Below are positions 31,824-40,273 of a stretch of DNA of 64,000 nt, piece by piece. The stretch is from assembly GCF_000473045.1 (NCBI RefSeq), contig NZ_AXAY01000025.1, positions 87,599-151,598 on the forward strand, in the 5' to 3' direction. The notes below the pieces were generated by a model, which was not told the DNA's origin, searched no databases, and worked only from the letters and a program-made list of their open reading frames with translations. The number at the start of each line of letters is the position of its first letter. The stretch's first letter is position 1. This DNA comes from Bradyrhizobium sp. WSM3983. GTDB lineage: Bacteria; Pseudomonadota; Alphaproteobacteria; Rhizobiales; Xanthobacteraceae. The translations under genes were made by a program, and so were the position numbers.

Positions 31824-31877
31824 GCGGACAGCTCTCAAGTTGGATCAGAGTTCAACATGAGGTAGCATGCGCTCCGC

Positions 31878-31991
31878 ATGCAGCCATACACCAGCCGAGA
31901 GAGCGCCAAGATCATCGCCGGAGCGGTCGCGGCCGTCGTGGCGACGGTCTTCCTTTTCGCGATCGCGATGGCGCTCTTGCTGCCTCAATAG
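31878..31991 (+). CDS. 37-residue membrane protein
   Basis: MQPYTSRESAKIIAG leads into one transmembrane helix (AVAAVVATVFLFAIAMALLL) and ends PQ. Lies between the hydrolase and the convergent chemoreceptor gene. The clear charged-then-hydrophobic layout makes it plausible; no family known. Confidence 0.4.
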   Translation: MQPYTSRESAKIIAGAVAAVVATVFLFAIAMALLLPQ

Positions 31992-32044
31992 GATCTGCAC
32001 GGCGGCGGCGGCGCGAGGCCACCGGACCCTGGATGTCGTGCGGC

Positions 32045-33742
32045 TCAGGCCGCGCGCACCGTCCGCAGGAATTTTCCGACTTCGTCCTTCAGCCGGGTAC
32101 TGTCGGTCGCCAGCATCTTCGCGGTCGAGAGCACCTGCGTGGACGCCGAGCCGGTCTCGGCCGCGCCGCGTTGCACGTCGGTGATGTTGGTCGAGACCTG
32201 CTGGGTGCCATGCGCGGCCTGCTGCACATTGCGCGAGATCTCCTGGGTCGCGGCGCCCTGCTCCTCGACGGCGGCGGCAATGGTCGAAGACACTTCCGAC
32301 AGGCGTTCGATGGTCGCGGAGATGTCGCGGATCGCGGTCACCGATTCCTGGGTGGCGTTCTGGATGCCGGAGATCTGCTGGCTGATCTCGCCGGTCGCTT
32401 TCGCGGTCTGCTCGGCCAGCGTCTTCACCTCGGATGCGACGACGGCGAAGCCGCGGCCGGCCTCGCCTGCCCGCGCCGCCTCGATGGTGGCGTTCAGCGC
32501 CAGCAGATTGGTCTGGCCCGCGATGGTGTTGATCAGCTCGACGACGTCGCCGATGCGCGTCGCCGCGACCGAGAGCTCGCTGACCCGCTCGGTGGTGGTG
32601 CGCGCCTGGTTGACGGCTTCGCTCGCCATCCGCGCGGATTCCTGCACCTGCCGGCTGATCTCGTTGACCGAGGGCGACAATTCCTCCGTCGCGGTCGCAA
32701 CCGACTGGACGTTGCCGGTGGCCTCGCCCGAAGCAACAGCCACCACCGAGGTGAGCTCCTGCGCGCGCTGTGCGGTGGTGGCCAGCGTCGAGGAGGACGC
32801 TTCGAGCTCGGTGGATGCGGATCCGACGGCCTCGATGATCTCGCCGACAGCGCGCTCAAAGCCGTCCGCCAGGTTGAACATGTCGCGGCGGCGCTGCTCG
32901 GCGGCCTGGTTCTCGACTTCCACCTGCGCCGCCTTGAGCCGCTCCACCTCGAGCGCATTGGTCTTGAACACCTCGACCGTCTTGGCCATGTCGCCGATCT
33001 CGTCGCGGCGGTCCTTCTCGGGCACCTCGGTCTTGAGGTCATTGCGCGCCAGGCCCTCCATGGCGAGCTTGAGCCGGGCGATCGGCTTCGACATCGCCAC
33101 GAGACCGATGAAGAGCGCGATCGCGATGCCGATAATCAAGCCGCCGGCGCTGACGCTCATCACGGTCCAGGTTGCGGACTTGGCATCGCTCTCGATGGCT
33201 TCCTTGCGTCTGGCCACGGCCTTCGACGTATCGCTCGTGAACTTGGCAACGCGCTCGAGAGCCGCATCAATCAGCGGGTCGCACTCCTTGTGGGCACGAT
33301 CAGCCGCCTTGGCATTTTCCTCCGGGCTGCTTGCAGCCCCGCCGGCCTGGAGCACCGGATCGCAACCTGCAAAGGCGGCCGTCAGCTGCGCACCGACGCT
33401 CTTCGTTTCGGTCGCGCGCGCCGGGTCGTCCTGCTCCGCGGCGTCCAGGTACTGGCGAATTTCACTGCGGTTCTGGTTCGCGATCTTGAGGCGGTTGGCG
33501 TTGCCCGCCTCGGCCGTCTCGGTGAACACCGCATAGAGCGCGGCGTGATAGGTCTCGATGCGGCGCTGGGCCCGCGTGAGGTTGAGGGCCGCCGACTGCA
33601 TGGCGGTGAGCTCGCTGAAGCCGTCGACGGTCGCGGACAGCTCGCGGATGCCGAAGCCAGCGACAACTACCATCGCACAGCCCATCACGGTCACGATCAG
33701 CGCAACCTTCAACACGATCTTCAAATTATTCAAAAAGCTCAT
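32045..33742 (-). CDS. Methyl-accepting chemotaxis protein
   Basis: 565 residues: TM1 (about 10-30), a helical periplasmic sensor (about 31-190) with two Cys, TM2 (about 193-215), HAMP, then a long cytoplasmic signalling domain with the hairpin tip around VVASEVKTLAEQTAKATGEI. No C-terminal NWETF-type pentapeptide. It would pass a ligand signal to CheA/CheW; ligand unknown. A set of antisense open frames over the gene is caused by its GC-rich codon use. Confidence 0.9.
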   Translation of the reverse strand: MSFLNNLKIVLKVALIVTVMGCAMVVVAGFGIRELSATVDGFSELTAMQSAALNLTRAQRRIETYHAALYAVFTETAEAGNANRLKIANQNRSEIRQYLDAAEQDDPARATETKSVGAQLTAAFAGCDPVLQAGGAASSPEENAKAADRAHKECDPLIDAALERVAKFTSDTSKAVARRKEAIESDAKSATWTVMSVSAGGLIIGIAIALFIGLVAMSKPIARLKLAMEGLARNDLKTEVPEKDRRDEIGDMAKTVEVFKTNALEVERLKAAQVEVENQAAEQRRRDMFNLADGFERAVGEIIEAVGSASTELEASSSTLATTAQRAQELTSVVAVASGEATGNVQSVATATEELSPSVNEISRQVQESARMASEAVNQARTTTERVSELSVAATRIGDVVELINTIAGQTNLLALNATIEAARAGEAGRGFAVVASEVKTLAEQTAKATGEISQQISGIQNATQESVTAIRDISATIERLSEVSSTIAAAVEEQGAATQEISRNVQQAAHGTQQVSTNITDVQRGAAETGSASTQVLSTAKMLATDSTRLKDEVGKFLRTVRAA

Positions 33743-33979
33743 CGCAGCCGCCTAATAAATTATCCGGTCACCATTGACCGAAGCAGTCCCAGCAGCGTGC
33801 ATAGGAACCGGCTAACGTTAAAAATTGATACTATTTGACCGGGGCAGTCTTACGGAAAAATAACTTTCCGGTGCTCGCGCGTAAGCTTCACGTAAGCCTC
33901 GGGTGTCCGGGGCCGCTCGGAACCAATCGCTCACGTTACTTGTTCTCGCCCCATGCGGATCAGAGAAGACAATCGAAAC

Positions 33980-34171
33980 ATGGTCCTGTTGACGACGGTC
34001 ACGCTGTGCTGCGCAGTCGTGGCCGGCGCGCTCGCGGTGCTCCAGCCCGTGTTTGGGGAGCCACCCGAGAAGCAGGTCGCCGGTAGCAGGCCGATCGAGA
34101 ACTCGGCCCAGGCATCGGTCCGGGTCGTCGGCGCCCCCTTCGTGCCCAACATCAATCCGCGCCAGCGCTAG
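33980..34171 (+). CDS. Small anchored protein
   Basis: 63 residues. N-terminal hydrophobic segment (MVLLTTVTLCCAVVAGALAV), then a short Pro/Ser-rich exported tail ending PFVPNINPRQR. GAGAAG lies upstream of ATG 33980; an in-frame ATG at 33953 is an alternative. Not recognised. Confidence 0.5.
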   Translation: MVLLTTVTLCCAVVAGALAVLQPVFGEPPEKQVAGSRPIENSAQASVRVVGAPFVPNINPRQR

Positions 34172-34345
34172 CTATCGATCAGGGAGGGGGGAGATCTTCT
34201 GCCCCTCGTCAGGCTGGGCATGGGCGCGCACCAGATCCTCGACGAACGCGATCACCTCTGCGCGCTTGTCGGGCGGCAGTAACAGAAAGGCGCGCACGAG
34301 CCGCAAGCCCTGCGCTTCGTCCGACGGGTCGGCCCTGGAATCCAT
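34172..34345 (-). CDS. 57-residue conserved-looking small protein
   Basis: Starts MDSRADPSDEAQGLRLVRAF and contains LLLPPDKRAEVIAFVEDLVR, a pattern common in small rhizobial proteins and at the end of some XRE regulators. Two amphipathic helices, acidic tail. The stop codon ends 1 bp from the stop of the convergent gene at 34171. Confidence 0.5.
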   Translation of the reverse strand: MDSRADPSDEAQGLRLVRAFLLLPPDKRAEVIAFVEDLVRAHAQPDEGQKISPLPDR

Positions 34346-34450
34346 TCATCCAATGTCGGGCGTTCGGGAAAAATATGCAATCCCTTGCCGACAGCCTTCT
34401 TGATTCGGGGCCCCGGCTTTGGTGGAATAGCTCCAACAGGGTGGTGGATC

Positions 34451-34843
34451 ATGAAGTGGATCAGGGAGCGCGACGCACTGATCGCGCAAACACTGGCCTT
34501 CGTGCAATCGGTCTCCGGCAGGAAGGTCGATTTTCGTCAGCCGGATACCGTTGCGGCTGCGCCAGTTCTGGCGGCAGAGTTCGTCTCCGTCCAGGCCGTG
34601 ACCGTCGCATTCGAGCCGCCGCAAGCGGATTCGCCACCGCCGATCGCTCCGCCGCCCCAGCCGCTGCCGGTCCCCCCGCGACGGATGAGCGATGTCCGCA
34701 GCGAGATGCAGGCCCGCATCGCCAATTTCAGAAAGCATCAGGAGCGCTTCGAGCGCGAGCGCGAGGAGTATTGCGCGGCGACCCTGGCCAAGCTGCGCGC
34801 CGACATTCGCGATGCCGCCCCGCCGCCGGCGACCCAGAAGTAG
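34451..34843 (+). CDS. Hypothetical protein with Pro-rich linker
   Basis: 130 residues from ATG 34451 (AGGGTGG upstream). N-terminal helix (KWIRERDALIAQTLAFVQSV), a Pro-rich linker (SPPPIAPPPQPLPVPPRRM), then a charged helix (MQARIANFRKHQERFERERE). Cytoplasmic by appearance. No family known. Confidence 0.55.
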   Translation: MKWIRERDALIAQTLAFVQSVSGRKVDFRQPDTVAAAPVLAAEFVSVQAVTVAFEPPQADSPPPIAPPPQPLPVPPRRMSDVRSEMQARIANFRKHQERFEREREEYCAATLAKLRADIRDAAPPPATQK

Positions 34844-34868
34844 GGCCGGCCGGGCTACATCCAAGACC

Positions 34869-34976
34869 TTACAGCCACGACCACACCAGCCAAAGATTGG
34901 CTGCGCAGGCGCCAAACAGTGCCAGCGTCAGTGGCAGAAGCATGTGCCCGCAGCTTGTTTTCAGGTCGGCCGTCAT
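34869..34976 (-). CDS. Possible 35-residue membrane protein
   Basis: MTADLKTSCGHMLLPLTLAL continues into FGACAANLWLVWSWL, a single hydrophobic helix. ATG 34976 or the in-frame ATG 34988. Only the composition supports it; the rest of 34844-35164 holds no other gene that I can see. Confidence 0.35.
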   Translation of the reverse strand: MTADLKTSCGHMLLPLTLALFGACAANLWLVWSWL

Positions 34977-35164
34977 GGCCGGAAACATCCGCTGATTCCG
35001 CCAAATGAGTCCCAAAGTTTCTTTTTTTGCGGATTCAGGACTCGTTAAGGACTCAGGACCCGGCCGCCTTGCACCCCGATCTCGACCGCCGATCACGGCC
35101 CCGTGATCGTCCCGGAACCCCTCCCGCCATGAAATCGTTAACGCGCTTTCCGGGAGCGGGAAGC

Positions 35165-35419
35165 ATGCCCTACGCCCTGTTCTGCAACGACAGCCAGATC
35201 AGCAAAGCCTATCCGAGCGAGGCTGACGTCTGGAAACTCGCGCAACGGAGCGGCTTGGTCGTGGACGTCGGCACCGACGAAGGGCAGCACGGTCCGCGCC
35301 GGGTGCTCGACAATGACTATGAGATCAGATCGTGCCGAGCCGCCCAAGGCGAGGACCCCGCCAAGAACAAGGCGGACGCCGAGCGGGAATCCAGAATCGA
35401 GCTTCAGCTCAACTTGTGA
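35165..35419 (+). CDS. Small conserved hypothetical protein
   Basis: 84 residues: MPYALFCNDSQISKAYPSEA then DVWKLAQRSGLVVDV, an acidic middle and a charged end. ATG 35165 has GGGAGCGGGAAGC upstream. Of a type often found in Bradyrhizobium genomes; function unknown. Confidence 0.6.
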   Translation: MPYALFCNDSQISKAYPSEADVWKLAQRSGLVVDVGTDEGQHGPRRVLDNDYEIRSCRAAQGEDPAKNKADAERESRIELQLNL

Positions 35420-35451
35420 GATCTGGCCCATGGCGGGCCGAGTGCCTTGCC

Positions 35452-35694
35452 TCAGGGCGTCGCGGTCGCCAGCGAAGCCTGCTCACCGGCAAGCGCCACG
35501 CAGGCCTTGCGGCGGTGTAGCCCGCGGATCGCGCCGGTGACCTTGAGCACCTTGCCCGACGGACAGGAGGCGTCCTTCACGAAGGCGACCTCGTAAGGTG
35601 CCAACATCAGAGGCTCGGATTTGAGGATTGTCTGGGCAGAGCACGGCAGGGCGAGGAAGCACGAGACCACCACCACCGACGCCAAGATACGCAT
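35452..35694 (-). CDS. Small exported protein
   Basis: 80 residues. Signal peptide MRILASVVVVSCFLALPCSA, then PYEVAFVKDASCPSGKVLKV and a basic stretch RGLHRRKACVAL with two Cys that could form a disulfide. I recall similar periplasmic proteins from Bradyrhizobium but no activity is known. Confidence 0.6.
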   Translation of the reverse strand: MRILASVVVVSCFLALPCSAQTILKSEPLMLAPYEVAFVKDASCPSGKVLKVTGAIRGLHRRKACVALAGEQASLATATP

Positions 35695-35952
35695 GTTCGT
35701 TGTCCCACCAGCCCGGCAATTCAGTAATAACGCTTTCCGGAGCGCGAGTTCCGTAAGTCGCAATAATTATTTTTGCTTTACCCGATCCCCGTGACACGCG
35801 TGAGAAGGCGCGTGCCAGACTGTTTGCCTGCAAATGACGCGCCAGATGGTTCACGCAAGGCAAACAAGAGGCCGGCAGCGTGAGACCGGCAAAACGAAGG
35901 CCGGCGGGAAGCCGGCCATTGTCAGATCGTGGTCGTGCTCGTCCTCGGCGGC

Positions 35953-36660
35953 TTAGTAGCGCGGGGCCGCTGGACCGCCCCAGCCGAAGCGGTAATTCAC
36001 ACCGACCTTGACGGTATGCTCGTCGTCCCGGCCGCGGACGCCGACCACGTCGGCCGGACCGGAGGTGATAGTCGTGCTGCCGAAGTTGTAATACTGGTAT
36101 TCGGCCTTGGCCGACCAGTTCGGCGCGAACATGTATTCGAGGCCGGCGCCGACGGTGTAGCCATCCTTGCTGTTGCCGGTGGTGGTGAAGGCCTGCGGGA
36201 CGCCGGCGATATTGACGCCCAGGCGGCCGTTACGCCAAGCGTAACCGCCCTTGGCGTAGAGCAGCGTCGGGCCCCAGGTGTAGCCGATGCGGCCGGTCAC
36301 CGAGCCGATCTGGTCGGTGTTGGAGGTCACCTGCGTGCCCAGCGGGAACGTGACGCCGTTGTTGTTGGTCGGCAGCCAGGAATACTGGGCCTCGATACCA
36401 ACAACCCAATTGGGCGCGAACTGGTAGTCGAAGCCGCCCTGCACGCCGCCCATGAAGCGGGCATCGCTCGACTGGAAGCTGCTGTCACCGGCGAAGGCGC
36501 CGCCGACATGGCCGCCGATGTAGAAGCCGGTCCAGTTGTAGATCACCTGCGGCGGTGTATAGGCCGGAGCCTTGGTGTAGGTGCGCGGCTGCATGTCGGC
36601 TGCGGCCGCCGGTGCGGCCAGCGCCAGCAAAGCTGCTGCACCGAGCAAAATCGTCTTCAT
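35953..36660 (-). CDS. Outer-membrane beta-barrel protein (Omp25/31-like)
   Basis: 235 residues. Signal MKTILLGAAALLALAAPAAA, then NWTGFYIGGHVGGAF, repeated amphipathic strands, RIGYTWGPTLLYAKGGYAW and the C-terminal strand VGVNYRFGW. This is the common 8-stranded barrel family of rhizobial outer membranes. Likely structural or porin-like. ATG 36660 starts the signal peptide; a second ATG lies two codons upstream. Confidence 0.85.
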   Translation of the reverse strand: MKTILLGAAALLALAAPAAAADMQPRTYTKAPAYTPPQVIYNWTGFYIGGHVGGAFAGDSSFQSSDARFMGGVQGGFDYQFAPNWVVGIEAQYSWLPTNNNGVTFPLGTQVTSNTDQIGSVTGRIGYTWGPTLLYAKGGYAWRNGRLGVNIAGVPQAFTTTGNSKDGYTVGAGLEYMFAPNWSAKAEYQYYNFGSTTITSGPADVVGVRGRDDEHTVKVGVNYRFGWGGPAAPRY

Positions 36661-36947
36661 GATCATCCCCGTTCTTTCATTACGACACTCAGGAAACAAC
36701 GTGGCGTGAATTGGGTTGCTTCGCGGCGATGCCGGAACGTTGATCGTTCGTGACTGTGACGGGGCAGCAACAACGCGATTTTGTTCCGTCACGTCTGCCT
36801 GCGCCCGACAGGTTTGGTCGTTCGCACAAGTCCAGCCGTAACAATTTGTCGCAAGGCAAAACCGCTCCGTTCAAAGCTCGCCAAAATGTGATCCAGCGGC
36901 TCCGGCGGCACTCGTCCTAGCACCGCGCAATGAAGACGGGCTTTGCG

Positions 36948-37370
36948 CTACCGCGTCATCTTTTCCAGTTCCGGAAAGGGTGCGTAAACCGCGCCTGCGC
37001 AGAGCTCGTTGGCACGGTCGATGACGCGGTCGGCCCGGCCGTTGACGAAGACGACGGCGCGCTCGCGCATCGCCTTGTAGCTGCCGTCGGTCTCGCGCGG
37101 CGCGAAGCGCAGGCAGCTGAGATAAAACTGGCGGCCGCCGACCTCCCGCAGCACCGGATCGGCCATGCTGGCGTCGCGCACGCCGACCGGATTGTTGAGA
37201 TAGGAGCGCATCAGGGCCAGCGTGTCACTGCGAAAATTCTCGGGGAACGGCTGAGGTCCTCCGGCCTGAGTCCCCTCCATTAGGGATGCGCGGTCACCCT
37301 CGCTGCCGAAACAGGCCGCGAGCACCAGTGGCAGCACCAGGATCGCTGCGCGTTTCGCCAATCGCCCCAA
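36948..37370 (-). CDS. Lipoprotein
   Basis: 140 residues with a clear lipobox: VLPLVLAACFGSEGD. The mature part (DTLALMRSYLNNPVGVRDAS; QFYLSCLRFAPRETDG) is of a type I have seen in alphaproteobacterial lipoproteins of unknown role. Anchored in the envelope. An inferred role in envelope maintenance is possible but unsupported. Confidence 0.7.
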   Translation of the reverse strand: MGRLAKRAAILVLPLVLAACFGSEGDRASLMEGTQAGGPQPFPENFRSDTLALMRSYLNNPVGVRDASMADPVLREVGGRQFYLSCLRFAPRETDGSYKAMRERAVVFVNGRADRVIDRANELCAGAVYAPFPELEKMTR

Positions 37371-37578
37371 GGGATCACATTCTCCGGCCAGTCAGTTTCG
37401 GACATGTTCTAGCTCCAAGGTTGCGCGAAGGGAATTCGCTTCCGCCGGTCGGGCGAACAGCGCACCGGCCCGCCGCCAGTACCTTGCGCTTTCGCGCAAG
37501 GTACGACGAACGGGCCGGGCCTGAACTCCGCACGCGGCAGCAGGGCAATCCAGGGATGCCGCCGCGCGGGATCAGTCG

Positions 37579-37986
37579 TTAGCTGCGCTTCTCGGTGGTC
37601 ACCGGCTTGCCGAGGTCCGGCTGCGCCTTCAGCGACTTCTTGGCCGACAGATGCTTGTGGTGATGGCGATGCGTCCGCACGGTCTTGTGCTCGTCAGGCG
37701 TGATCGCGGCGTTGGCGTTCATCGCCTTCGACTTGGTGTCAACCTTGGCATCGGCCTTCACATCCGACTTGGCATCGACCTTGGCACCCGACTTGATGTC
37801 GGAGGCCTTCGCGTCGGCCTTGACGCCGGCGTCGGGTTTGGCAGCGGTGGTCGAGATCTTGCTCCGGGTCTGGTCCGCCTTGATCACCGGCGCGGTTGTC
37901 GTGGTGGTCTTGCCGGCTTCAGCGGCGAAGGCCGGGGCTGCGATGACGGAAGCTGCGAGCAAGGCTGCGGAAATGGTCTTCAACAT
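37579..37986 (-). CDS. Periplasmic Lys/Ala/Asp repeat protein with His-rich tail
   Basis: 135 residues. Signal MLKTISAALLAASVIAAPAFA, then a low-complexity region of repeated KADAK/DIKSGAKVDAKSDV units and a His cluster (RTHRHHHKHLSAKK). Probably unstructured, perhaps metal-binding through the His run. Common type in Bradyrhizobium; function unknown. Confidence 0.65.
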   Translation of the reverse strand: MLKTISAALLAASVIAAPAFAAEAGKTTTTTAPVIKADQTRSKISTTAAKPDAGVKADAKASDIKSGAKVDAKSDVKADAKVDTKSKAMNANAAITPDEHKTVRTHRHHHKHLSAKKSLKAQPDLGKPVTTEKRS

Positions 37987-38235
37987 GGTGGTCTCCTCTT
38001 GGAAGGATCTTGAGGCGGCGCCCTCTCGCCTACCCTTCGATCGTAGGTGAGAGCCTAGAACCCGCGCACTGAACCCAATCTGAAGCCGGTTGCCAGCTCC
38101 CGTTCATCTCGATGACAAGTTTGTCATCTGAGGAAAGGCGAATAGACCGGGGTGCCCGGAATGTTTTTGCGTAGCCGGTGTTCCGGTCTCTGGGCAATCG
38201 TGTAGGATCGCCACGTTCCATACGGGAGAACTTCA

Positions 38236-38778
38236 ATGCGCAAACTCTCAATGCTTGTTGTGCCGGGACTCGTCGCCATGTCGCTGGCGGCCGCGCCGGT
38301 GCTGACCAGCGCTTATGCCGCGGGAGGCGACGAGCCTTCATCGCCGCCGAAGTCGGATACTTCGACCAAGAAGGGGAAGAAGAAGAGCTCTTCCGTCAGC
38401 GATCCCAAATTCCTCGCGGCCTATCGCACCGCCTACACCACGATCTACGATGGCCACGACTATACGGGCGCGATCGGCCAACTGAAGTCGCTCAAGCGCG
38501 ACGACGTCGCCGATGTCGCCAACCTGATCGGCTACTCCTATCGCAAGCTCGGCGACTACCAGTCGTCGAAGGTCTATTACGAGATCGCGCTGAAGGACGA
38601 TCCGAACCACGTCCGCACTTGGCAGTATTACGGCCTCTGGCAGCTCGAGCAGGGCAACCGCGAACAGGCGCAGTATCATCTGAACAAGATCGCCTCGCTC
38701 GCCGGCACCGACAGCTCGGAATATCGCTCGCTGGCTTCCGCGCTCGACAAACCGACCGGCGCGACGCTCGTCTACTAA
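38236..38778 (+). CDS. Exported TPR protein
   Basis: 180 residues. Signal MRKLSMLVVPGLVAMSLAAA up to AYAA, a Lys/Ser-rich linker (TKKGKKKSSS), then two to three TPR-like helical pairs (VANLIGYSYRKLGDYQSSKV; VRTWQYYGLWQLEQGNREQA). TPRs bind partner proteins; the partner is unknown. GGAGAAC precedes the ATG. Confidence 0.75.
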   Translation: MRKLSMLVVPGLVAMSLAAAPVLTSAYAAGGDEPSSPPKSDTSTKKGKKKSSSVSDPKFLAAYRTAYTTIYDGHDYTGAIGQLKSLKRDDVADVANLIGYSYRKLGDYQSSKVYYEIALKDDPNHVRTWQYYGLWQLEQGNREQAQYHLNKIASLAGTDSSEYRSLASALDKPTGATLVY

Positions 38779-38887
38779 AAGCACCGCATATCTGAACTCA
38801 GCGAACGGGCACGACCTTCCGGGTTGTGCCCGTTCTGCTTTCTCGGCTAGCTTCTCGCACCGATCTCCCCTCGCAAATTGGTGCGCA

Positions 38888-40273
38888 ATGGACACGTGGC
38901 TGCGATCCGCGATCGACTACATCGGCTCCTGGATCGAATTCCAGCAGACGGCCTTCCAACAGCCCGGCGTCATGGTCGCATTCGTCCATCGCGGCGAGGT
39001 CGTCGCCGAGCATGCGTTCGGGCTTGCCAATCTCGACACCGGCGAGAAGCTCACCCCGCGCCACCGCTTCCGCATCGCCTCGCACTCGAAGAGCTTTACC
39101 TCGGCCGGCATCATGAAGCTGCGCGAGCAGCGCAAGCTCCGGCTCGACGATTCCGTCGGCCAATACATCAGCGGCCTGCATCCGCGCGTGGCCGAGACCA
39201 CGATTGCCCAGGTGCTCTCGCACAGCGCCGGGCTGACGCGCGACGGCGCCGATTCCGGCCAGTTCATCGACAGTCGCCCCTATCTCAACGCCAAGGAGCT
39301 GCTTGCGGAATTGAAGCTGCCGACCGCGATCGAGCCCGGCACGCGCTTCAAATATTCCAATCACGGCTTTGCCTTGATGGGCCTCGTCATCGAAGCCGTG
39401 ACCAAGGAGTCCTACTCCGCCTGGATCAAGCGCGAGATCATCGAGCCCGCAGGCCTGCGCGAGACCGAACCGAATGCGCCGCTTCCCAAGGGCGCACTGT
39501 TTGCGCGTGGCCATACGCGAAAGCTGCCGCTCGGCGAGCGCTGCGTGATACCCGGCGACAATCCCGCTCACGCGATGGCATCGGCCGCGGGCTTCGTCGC
39601 CACCGCCGCCGACACCGCGCGTTTCTTTGCCCAGCTTGCGCCCAACGCCAGGAAGAGCGTGCTGTCGGTCGCGAGCCGCCGCGAGATAACGCGCAACCAT
39701 TGGCGCGTCCCACAGATCTTCGAAGGCTATTACGGCCTCGGCGTCAACGCCGGCAAGACCGACGGCTGGGACTGGTTCGGCCATGGCGGTGGCTTCCAGG
39801 GCTACATCTCACGGACCTGCTCCATTCCCGGATGCGAGCTCGCGATCAGCATCCTCAGCAACTCCATCGACGGCGTGGCACCGTTCTGGATGGATGGCGC
39901 GATGCAGATCCTGCGCGTCTTCAAGACGCGCGGCGCGCCCGACCGGCGCGTGCGCGACTGGACCGGCCGCTGGTGGACGATCTGGGGCGCGAGCGATCTG
40001 GTGCCCACCGGCAACCGCGTGCTGGTCGCCAATCCCCAGTTCAACAATCCGTTCATGGATGCCGCCGAGATCGAGGTCAACGGCCGCGACACCGGCAAGC
40101 TCGCCTGGGCCGCCGGCTATTCCAGCCATGGCGAGCCCGTGCGCCGCGTCCGCGACAAGCGCGGCAAAGTCAGCGACATCTGGCTTGGCGGCGCCAACAT
40201 CAAGCCTGCAAGCGTCGTGGCACGCGAGATCGCGCGGCGCTACCCACCGCGCAAGAAGCGCCCTACTCCCTGA
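38888..40273 (+). CDS. Serine hydrolase (class C beta-lactamase / DD-peptidase fold)
   Basis: 461 residues. Catalytic SHSK (Ser65-Lys68) in IASHSKSFTSAG, the Tyr-Ser-Asn motif in FKYSNHGFALMG and the late HGGGFQG box match beta-lactamase-family hydrolases. No signal peptide, so probably cytoplasmic. Substrate unknown; many such enzymes are esterases or peptidases. Its end overlaps the convergent carboxypeptidase gene by 11 bp. Confidence 0.85.
   Translation: MDTWLRSAIDYIGSWIEFQQTAFQQPGVMVAFVHRGEVVAEHAFGLANLDTGEKLTPRHRFRIASHSKSFTSAGIMKLREQRKLRLDDSVGQYISGLHPRVAETTIAQVLSHSAGLTRDGADSGQFIDSRPYLNAKELLAELKLPTAIEPGTRFKYSNHGFALMGLVIEAVTKESYSAWIKREIIEPAGLRETEPNAPLPKGALFARGHTRKLPLGERCVIPGDNPAHAMASAAGFVATAADTARFFAQLAPNARKSVLSVASRREITRNHWRVPQIFEGYYGLGVNAGKTDGWDWFGHGGGFQGYISRTCSIPGCELAISILSNSIDGVAPFWMDGAMQILRVFKTRGAPDRRVRDWTGRWWTIWGASDLVPTGNRVLVANPQFNNPFMDAAEIEVNGRDTGKLAWAAGYSSHGEPVRRVRDKRGKVSDIWLGGANIKPASVVAREIARRYPPRKKRPTP

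Noticed and set aside
32033..33838. 601- and 465-codon open frames opposite the chemoreceptor
   Set aside because: Shadows of the chemoreceptor gene; no domains.
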